Origin: Tetrapyrgos nigripes
Taxonomy: Eukaryota > Basidiomycota > Agaricomycetes > Agaricales > Campanellaceae
Length of the DNA stretch: 64,000 bases
Direction of reading: 5' to 3'
Assembly: GCA_013368315.1 (NCBI GenBank)
Contig: JAACJM010000136.1
Location: 62,001 to 126,000 of the forward strand
A program made the translations under genes and the position numbers. Below, in pieces: positions 56,196 through 64,000 of the stretch; within the stretch, counting starts at the first letter, position 1; the number at the start of each line of letters is the position of its first letter. Below the pieces are notes generated by a model. It saw nothing but the letters and a program-made list of their open reading frames with translations, made no database searches and was not told where the DNA came from.

Positions 56196-56945
56196 GACCG
56201 GTCACAGATGTGATGATACAAAGAGCATGGAAAATATATAAAATACAGGCTTTAGAAAAGAGCAATGATCAAGAATTGGATTTGACCTTACCTGCAGAAG
56301 TAAGGTTACATGGCATCTGGACCAGCGCAGTTGCTGTACCTGCAGGTTTACTGATGTGAGTGATAATTTGGTATTGCTATATATCTGCTGAAGCAGTGTG
56401 ACTCCCAGGTTTGGACTGGGAATACATTACCATGCATAGGAATGGGTGAGTTTATTGTCTTCAGAAGCTTGTTCCCAAGTTCACAGTCTCTTCAAGCACT
56501 TCCAGGCTTTGGATCCCAAATTGTGACCTCAGTTCTATACAGTTACAGGAGAGAGCTAATGATATCAGTTTGTGTTTTAAGTAAGTGCATAATCCATGAG
56601 TTATTTTGGAATATCAGTCCTTGACCTATCCAAACTCAAAGCTTTTTCCACCAGATTTTTGGGATGGCCTTAGGATTTTACTTGTAAGTAATGTCACTGA
56701 ACTGAGGCTTTGTTCTTATCCCGTTGATCCAGGATCCCACTCAGAGAGAGAATAGGTTTTCATTGGTCATTCGCATTTTTTGCTCTGCTATGGTAAGTTG
56801 AAAGTACCTTTGACAGCAGCTTGAAGGACTGATATCAATATTTATTCCATACCCAGTAATGTATCCTTCCTTCCTTCCAATCGTTGCTCTTATTTCCACA
56901 GGGAAAAGTGGAGAAAGAGACTAAGAGAGCCCAAAGCATACTAAG
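56196..56945 (+). pseudogene. MFS transporter, 3' fragment, copy 2
   Basis: This is a near-identical but shorter copy of 27552-28357, from the words GTCACAGATGTGATGATACA through the last exon near 56945. It keeps the same introns. Deletions remove the segment coding for ASFILPWT and about 24 bases near 56545; a short insertion (AGAGAGAGAATAGG) lies near 56743. The retained introns show that the copies arose from DNA duplication, not from mRNA. Confidence 0.75.
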
Positions 56946-57450
56946 ATTAGAGATCAACGTCAACTTTCAAGGAATGGCACTCAATTACACTTGACTCAGA
57001 CATATTCTGATAAATCGTAGTGACTAGTTAATTCACTTTGTATTTAAACGGAAGACAGAAACAGAGAACAAATCATCCAGGGTCTAGTTGACCACAGAAC
57101 ATACAGTAAACGAGGGTAACAGTAATAAAAACCTGCAAGTAGCATCTCCTAATGATTTCCGGTGTGTGGGGGTATACAAACGTCGAACATGAGTCTAAGG
57201 AGTGAACGATAACCGGAAGGAGCAGAAGTGGTACGCAAACAATGCATGAATGGTATGTAAGAAAGAAAGAGAAAGCACAAAGAAAATGCATATAACGGAG
57301 TGGATGGAAAACAAGGAACGGAACAATACTTTTGGAGAGTTCAGAGAGTAGCAACGAGTGATAATGTTATATACGAGACCAGAGAAATGGAGGAAAAATT
57401 TGACAGGGATACCTATGTCGCAAGCCCGTTTTGATACCACACATATCACT
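56946..57450. other. Boundary between repeat island and gene-dense DNA
   Basis: No gene is seen. CpG content rises from here on. The 3' UTR and terminator of the Msb1/Mug8 gene should lie just left of 57451. Confidence 0.5.
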
Positions 57451-60400
57451 TTACAATGAATCTTCCTCCTCCTCCTCCTCCATCACGTTATGCAAGGGTG
57501 CTCCGTGGATATATCTCCCTGGACTGGCCCTTCCTGACTGGTCTTCAATCATCATCTTTGGTGGTTCCAGCGCTTCAGGTGGAGTGTCCGGTTCAGCAGG
57601 TTTAGGCTTGGGAGTCTCGGGCATTGGTCGCCTAGGTGTCGGCGCAGCCGGTTGTGGAGCAGGAGAAGGCGACGATGATGCTGAGGGTGAGGTGTCTGCA
57701 TCTCGACGAAGAGGTATTCTGGAAGGAGGAGGGATGACAGGAGCACCGGTACGTTCTTTCTCTTGGTACATTGCGATCAACGCTGCTGTCTTGCTCGCGA
57801 GCTTCGCAGGCGCAGCTGGAGGAGACGTGGCAGGCGCGTGTCCATTAGAAGTCGACGCAGTACCATTTGAAGGTGGCAGTGTGGGCAAAGGTCTCGCTGG
57901 CGGAGAAGCTGAGACACCAGCGACTCCTTCGTCCTCTTCGTCTTCTTCGTCTTGCATGATTCTAGCGCGAGGGTCTTCAAAAGAGGCAGTGGACAGAGGT
58001 CGTCGATCAGGATGAAGGTCAAAGTACCCCAACTTTTTGGGACGCTCGGATTCCGGTTCTGGTTCCGGTTCTTCGTCTTCGTAACCGTCCTCGCTGTACC
58101 CATATGTACTGCGGTCACCAGCAACACCACTGCCGCTATAGACGATCTCGTCTTCATCGTCGTACACGGCCTTGTCCTTCGCTGGTACCCTCTCAATCTC
58201 GTCGACGTCCTCCATATCCTGACTTTCCCGGCCATATGGAGTCCTAGACTGAAGGACCCGTCTGCCATCTTCCTCGTCGTCAGATTCTACCGGTGCACCC
58301 TGAGCACGTACAGCCGACAAAACTTGGGCAACTTCCAAGCCAGCTTGATCAGGATCAACAGCCCTTCTCCTCTTCTCTGCATCTTGCCCGCCCATGCGTT
58401 TCCCTGGCGAGCCAACGACAATATCCACCCAGGCATCTTGACCATCAAGACCTCTACTCTGCCTTCTCTCTCTTCTCTCCTGCCTCTTCCTATCCCTCTC
58501 CATCAACCTCTCCTTCCTCCTCCGCGCAATGGCGTCCTCATCTGCAATCCCATCATTCGCACCCTCCTTATCCGAAGGCGTCCCATAATCATCTTCCTCC
58601 TCGTCCTCTGTACTATCACTCCCCGTCGTCAACCTCGTCTCAAAATCGACAGACGAATACTCCATAGGCGTCCGAGTCACTTTTCTCGGTCCACCAGGAC
58701 TGACAGGTAACCTAAACTTGGCCCTCTTCTCCTTCTCCTTGGACGGGGTATTACCGACGGAGGACAAATGTGAATCTTGTGAATGGTCATCTACACTCCC
58801 AGCACCACCCTCTTTGTTAAAATTAGCATGTTGAGCATGTTGACCTTGACCAACCATCGTGCTCTGCGCTAGAGGAGCACCAGGCGTCGGCGTCGTTGCT
58901 CGTTCCATCCGTCTGGGTAACATCTGCGTCGGAGTGTGGACATCCCTCTCTCTATCCATATCCTGCGGTAGAACATCCGTATTCTCCACCGCCCGTCCAC
59001 CTAGCATCGTCAACCTCGTCGTACTCCCCTCATTCCTCAATAAACCCTCAAACTCTGCCTCTCTATAACTCGGACTCTTCGGTACACTCCCAACCACATA
59101 CGGTCTCCCATTCAAGGTCGGTGCAGCTTTCCACTCTCCATTCTTACCCTTTCCACCCGTGGATGCGAGTTTTTTCTTCTTCTTGCTCATACTCAGCGCA
59201 GTGGAAGAGACACCCACTCCACCGACACCACCGGCACCAGAAGACGATTTGTATACGTTTTTGGATTTGGGTTTGTTGGAGCCGGGTGAGAAGAGTGAAG
59301 GGAGACGTTTACGGAAGGAGAAGGAAGATGAGGAACCGGCAAGAGCGGCGAGCTGTTCACGGTACTCGAGAGGGACGAATTCTTCGAAAAGTAGGAGGGT
59401 AGAGCCTGTTCTGGGATCGTTAGGGTTGAGTTTGATGATAGGGTGTGTAGCAGAGGATGAAGATAAGGACGAGGTCGATATGGAAAGTTTCACTGGACCA
59501 GATGCTTGGGGAAGAGATTTAAACTCGACCTGTCATACAAGATCCATCAGTTAGCCAATCAACTCCCTTCACTGGCAGACGACAAACGACACTGGGTACT
59601 CACCAAAGCCCAATTACACTCCCTATCATCCAACATTACATCTTCATCGTCGTCCTTATCCTTATCCTTTCCTCCCTTCCCATCCTTATCCTTATCCTTG
59701 GAAGGCGTCCCATACGCAGCCCTATTCAAACTCTCACTCGTCACAGGTACAGATCCCCAAACGACTTTCATTCCCTCGAGACCAAGCCCCCATCCAGAAC
59801 CATAGATAAGATCGCAGAAAACGTCGATAAAAGCTTCTTCAATGACTTCTTCGGTGCCTACGACGGGTGAGGTGTCCCAGCCGAAGGGAGGTAGGGCCTG
59901 GAGAGAGGATGTGTGAGCCGACGGTGAAGAAACACAGAGACACAAGTGAAACAATGAAGCGTTGACCCACCTTCTCCCTCTTCTTCAACTTCCTGACGAG
60001 CTCAGTCCTATCCTTAGGCCACTCCTTCAATGCGTCCGTCAAATTGGGGTTGAAAGCCAAGGTATCGTCAAACGACGTCATCCGCTCCAACGGTCCACCA
60101 TCCGAGGCTGATGATGGTGGTGAGAGAACCCTGTTGCATAGAGGACGCAAAGAGTGTTGTTAGGTCAGTAACGACGGCAACACAAGGAAGAGTCAAAGAA
60201 GAAGCAAAAGAAAAACACGCCATACAACAACAACCTCCACATTCCCCAACAGGCCAACCACAACTACCAGCACCAACGAGACCATCAAATCCAAAAAACA
60301 AACACTACTCACCTATCAAACCCACCCTGACTAAAATCATTCCAAATCACACTTTCTCTCTTTCTCCCCGTCCCATGCCCATTCCCTTGAGCACCCATCC

Positions 60401-63400
60401 CATTCCCAACAGTCGGACTCGACCCCCCACTACCACCACCACCCAACCCCAACGACCCCGATCCCAACCCCGACCCACCAGCCCCCCTTGTCCTCCCCCA
60501 ATTCAACCTCTCCAACCTCGCAGACTCACCCAAATCAAATTGAAGTGCTTTAGACGATTCTCTATCTGAACCTAGACCACCAAACCCACCCATCTCGAAT
60601 TCACCCCATCTCATGTCGGTGAGGGATTTGAAGGAGGAGAGAGATGGACCGGAGGAAAGGGAGGTTGTGGGGGAGCCAGAGGTTGGGGAAGAGGAGAAGA
60701 AGTCTGTGTGTGCGTGAAGAGGGGTTAAAAGGAAGTCGAAAGGAAAGGAAACAAAACAAGAACTTACCACTCCCACTCGTCATACTCGAACTCGTCGAAT
60801 AGGTACCTATTCGCCCATCCGTCCAACACCACATTTAAGCACCAACGCCAAATGTCGTCCAAACACAACCATAACGCAACCGGAGCAGAACCGACGTAAC
60901 GCATCGTATAATGCAGCCAGCGACATCATCACCACCAGCCGAAGATGGAATTTGAAAAACGCATAAGCGGAACGACGGAATAAAGGGACAAAAAAAAAAA
61001 ACAGCGGCAGCAGAACCAAGGATGCGTCGGAATATAGAAGCGTCGGAATGACACATGTACCGGCAGCAAACAAACACGTGGGCCAAACAAACAAAGAAAA
61101 AAAGACGGTAAGGGGTGATATGATGTGATGGACCAAAGTCCACGACATACGAAATGACATAGGAAGGAAGGAAATTACATGTAAAACATGTAAGAAAGAA
61201 GTTGAAAGAAGTTATGTGACGAAACAGACCACCGAGACCACCGAACAAAACCGAGGTCGAGAGCGGACCAGACGCGGTCGTTGGATAAATTTAGTGAGAT
61301 GGGAGACAGGAAGACAGACAGACGGGAGAATTGAGTGGACAATGAAACGACAACGACAACGGGAAGTGAAGGTTGAATGACAGCAGGAAGGGAAGGGAAG
61401 AGAAGAGAAGGGATTACGAAGAGAAAATACGAAAAGAATGTGAAGAACCAAGGTGAAGGTGTACATAAACATAAACCGACGGAGGAGGACGTAGACGCAG
61501 GAGTCGACGTAGACGCCGTATGAAGTCGAGATAATTTCGGCACCGGTACCGAAATCAGAGGACAGAGGACAGAGTGAGCGGCGGGGCGCAACAGTGACGT
61601 CCACGTCCAAATCGCAGAATCGCGGAATAGTCGGGACCGAACCGAATCAAAGGACCAACGCGACCAATACGACCAATAGGGAACGTCAGGTACATTTTGT
61701 ATTTGTGCGATGTGCAATGACGAGTCAAGTGATGGTCGGTAGGTTGTAGGTTGGTACCGCATGGGCACGATACACGACATACACATGCATGCATAGAGCA
61801 GGGTCAAGGTCGGGTTTGACCGAGATGGTTGTCATAATATGTCAAATGAAAGAAGTGAGGTGTCGAGAGACGTTGAGGGTCGCGTGAGTTGAAGAAGTCG
61901 CAATTGCAGAACCAGAGAGAGGAGGAGAAAGAGAAGGAGAATATTCGTCAGTAACACGTCTCGAAAAACCAAAAACCACAACAAAAGGGAGGCAAAACTG
62001 TAGAAGAAAGAACGCTAAAACGGTGAAAAGGAACGAAAACCCATCCCAACACCACCTTCCTGCCGTCCATCCATCCCAACATAGCCCAAATCCCCATCTT
62101 CGTCCTCACTTCTCATGGCCTTTGTCTGCCCTCCGTCTCCATCTTCGTCTTCGTCTTCGCCTTTTTCCCCAACACCCAGACCCATAACCACTGTGCCCAG
62201 AAACCCTCAAAAATCGTCCAACCTTGCAACTCTCCAACCCAAAAAAACCCCACAAAAAACAAACCAAAACTCCAATTAAACCAACTAATTAAAAAAAAAT
62301 CACTCACTAGCAGTCCTACTAATCTCTCCACTCCGACTCCCATCTCCCCCCTCACCCAAAGCAGGCTGACTCTCCCCAGCCCAATTCAAATCATACACCC
62401 CCCTCGCTCGAGTATTACTCCCCAACTCGGGGTAAGAGAGAGCGTGATTGGGTGGTAAGGCTAGGCGTTTGCGGTAGGGTTCTGTGTATCTGTTTGTGTT
62501 TGTGAAGATGAGTTAGTATGGGTATGTGAAGCAAATGAGGGATAGAAAACGAGGACGAGGAATAGAAATAAGAAACAAGAAACACTCACCTAGGAGGCAT
62601 CTTCACAGGCTTCGTCACACCGATATAACTCCCATAACTCTCCCTCTCCGCTTTAGAAACATACCCCTTCGGCAGTCCAGGTACAATTCTCTCCCACTCC
62701 CTCGAGTCTGTTAAACCGTGTGTCCCTGATGGTCTCCCTCCACCCATCGACCCCGTTGACCCACTCGACGACGTACTCGCATTAAGGTCAATAGACGAAT
62801 GCGCCGCAAAACTCCCAACAAGCTGAACATCCTCTCCCCACTTCGCACCCGCCCTCACCAAATCTCTTTCATACTGTCTTACATTCCTCCTCACCGAAAT
62901 AACCCTCACAGTCCTTGCTCCTTTTCTCGGCTCCGGGCGTCTTCCAGAGTTGGAAGCGGTAAGAGGGCCGGAGATGTTGGACATGACACTTGTTCGTCCA
63001 TCAGATGGACCGTGAGTGGGGTGGTAAGACGAAGGTGGTCCATACGACGAAGACAATGAAGACGAGGGAGTCGCAGCGAAATTCCCACTCAACATACTAG
63101 GGTACCCTTTAATCCATTCCTTTAACCGAGTGGGGACACCGAGAGTCGTGCCCGTGGCTGTACGGGTGTTTTTGAGCATTTCGCCTACGGTGCCAGAGTT
63201 GGGTTGGGTTTGCGTCAATCTGGTTTGAATGTTAGTATAGCGGAAACGACATGAGACTAAGACTTACCCAGCACTATCCTGCCACCTCACAAACGCTAAT
63301 AAAACATGTTCCATCGCTCCTACTGCTTTCAAGTATCCGACGTAGGTTTCGTGGAAGCCTGTCATAGTGCCGAAGAAGAAAAAAATGTATTGTTTGCGTC

Positions 63401-64000
63401 AGAAAAAACGACAAAAATCGAAGAAAAAACGCCCACTCACCGATAACCATCCCAGGCCCTCCCAAACCAAACACGAGCGGTCCAAAAAGCGGAGACAACG
63501 TAGGAGGGGTATGTCCTGAAGATGCACTATGCGCTGTTAACCTTGCAAACAGAGAGAAGAGCGAGAGGAGTATATGTGGGAGAGGCGAAGGGAGTGACTG
63601 GGCGTGGATATCTGAAGAGGTCGAGGTCGACCCAGGGATGTTATAAATGATTCCAGGAGACGAAGTAAGAAAGGTAGCGAAATGAGTTGGAGGGTAGCCT
63701 AAGGCAGCTTCTTGATCCCTCCAATGGGTATAGTGTTCCCAAGGTATGAGACCTCGTAATTCTGTCCCAAGGTTTCCTCCTTCCCCAGGAGAAGGCGTAG
63801 TCGGTTCCCCAGAAGAGTATGTCTGAATCCTCACGACTCTAGCCAATCCCCACCGGAGACACATTCCCAACTCGTGCATACCCGCAAATCTAGCTTCTTC
63901 TCTCCACTTCTTATCCGCTTCTGCTCGGTCTTTTTCAGTCATTAGTGCGAAGCCGCCGCCTGTACTCGCGCTGAGACTAAGACTTCCCACTCCCCCTCCC
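57451..64000 (-). CDS. Msb1/Mug8-family morphogenesis protein, 5' end outside window
   Basis: Ten exons join in phase: 63442 to the edge, 63268-63358, 62590-63219, 62308-62489, 62056-62190, 60768-60806, 60313-60703, 59971-60130, 59604-59897 and 57451-59529. They give about 1,519 residues with no stop. The first exons read LSPLFGPLVFGLGGPGM, FHETYVGYLKAVGAMEHVLL and FVRWQD, the end of the Msb1/Mug8 (RhoGAP-like) domain. Yeast Msb1 helps Cdc42/Rho1-driven bud growth. Later parts are disordered, rich in Ser/Gly, Glu/Asp and Lys, with the ordered blocks WPKDRTELVRKLKKREK, LPPFGWDTSPVVGTEEVIEE and LLLFEEFVPLEYREQL. Codon use and CpG content look like a normal expressed gene. The family name rests on remembered patterns; the gene structure is well supported by phase. 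Confidence 0.8.
60807..62055 (-). other. 1.25-kb intron in the Msb1/Mug8 gene
   Basis: The exon ending at 62056 and the 39-base exon 60768-60806 fit in phase, leaving a 1,249-base intron, against about 50-180 bases for the others. It holds open frames up to 210 codons (61175-61807, minus) with no recognisable protein. The two end exons are themselves short, so a missed exon or an internal promoter inside this stretch is possible. Confidence 0.5.

Noticed and set aside
57952..58710. 252-codon plus-strand frame
   Set aside because: It is the antisense shadow of the large last exon of the Msb1/Mug8 gene, which has better coding character.
61175..61807. 210-codon minus-strand frame inside the Msb1/Mug8 gene
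   Set aside because: It lies within the predicted long intron, shows no recognisable domain and reads like translated non-coding DNA.
1..64000. tRNA or rRNA genes
   Set aside because: No cloverleaf-like A and B box pairs or rRNA core words were noticed on reading; a covariance-model scan would settle this.

Overview
The window looks like a basidiomycete fungus, very probably an Agaricomycete. The evidence is short GT-AG introns in almost every gene, a mushroom-type P450, a NACHT-WD40 gene with the C-terminal tail usual in mushrooms, a chromodomain Ty3/gypsy element, DUF6589 and RecQ-like remnants, and an Msb1/Mug8 gene. The species cannot be told from the sequence alone. No rRNA, tRNA or CRISPR array was recognised.

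Bases 1 to about 57,000 are a transposon graveyard. In order, they hold: a decayed Plavaka/CACTA-like transposase end with a companion ORF (1-3307 and 8806-9405), split by a 5.5-kb CACTG-ended element (3308-8805) that is one giant imperfect palindrome built on a 9-bp satellite; a DHHC palmitoyltransferase fragment; a long LTR-like sequence; a broken coiled-coil transposase-like gene (13.7-17.3 kb) interrupted by a 131-bp MITE and a 427-bp insertion; an intact 12-exon P450 (20.8-23.0 kb, minus strand); a MITE and a fold-back repeat; a truncated MFS transporter; a Ty3/gypsy element on the minus strand that has lost its reverse transcriptase and carries a nested LTR-like insertion; an ATG15-like lipase scrap; a DUF6589 pseudogene; a RecQ-like helicase pseudogene; a NACHT-WD40 (NLR-like) pseudogene; a gag-only gypsy remnant; a solo LTR; and a second, shorter copy of the MFS fragment.

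From about 57.4 kb to the right edge the sequence changes abruptly. It becomes CpG-normal, GC-richer and well ordered, and holds the 3' ten exons of one large minus-strand Msb1/Mug8-family morphogenesis gene whose 5' end lies beyond the window.

Only the P450 and the Msb1/Mug8 gene look functional. Almost everything else carries frameshifts, nonsense codons or missing domains and is visibly poor in CpG, as expected of methylated, mutating repeats. The strongest candidate for something undescribed is the 3308-8805 element. It has perfect 26-bp ends, a TAT target duplication, about 98% matching subterminal arms full of short CACTA-like motifs, and an internal 9-bp array of about 375 units that switches strand at its centre.
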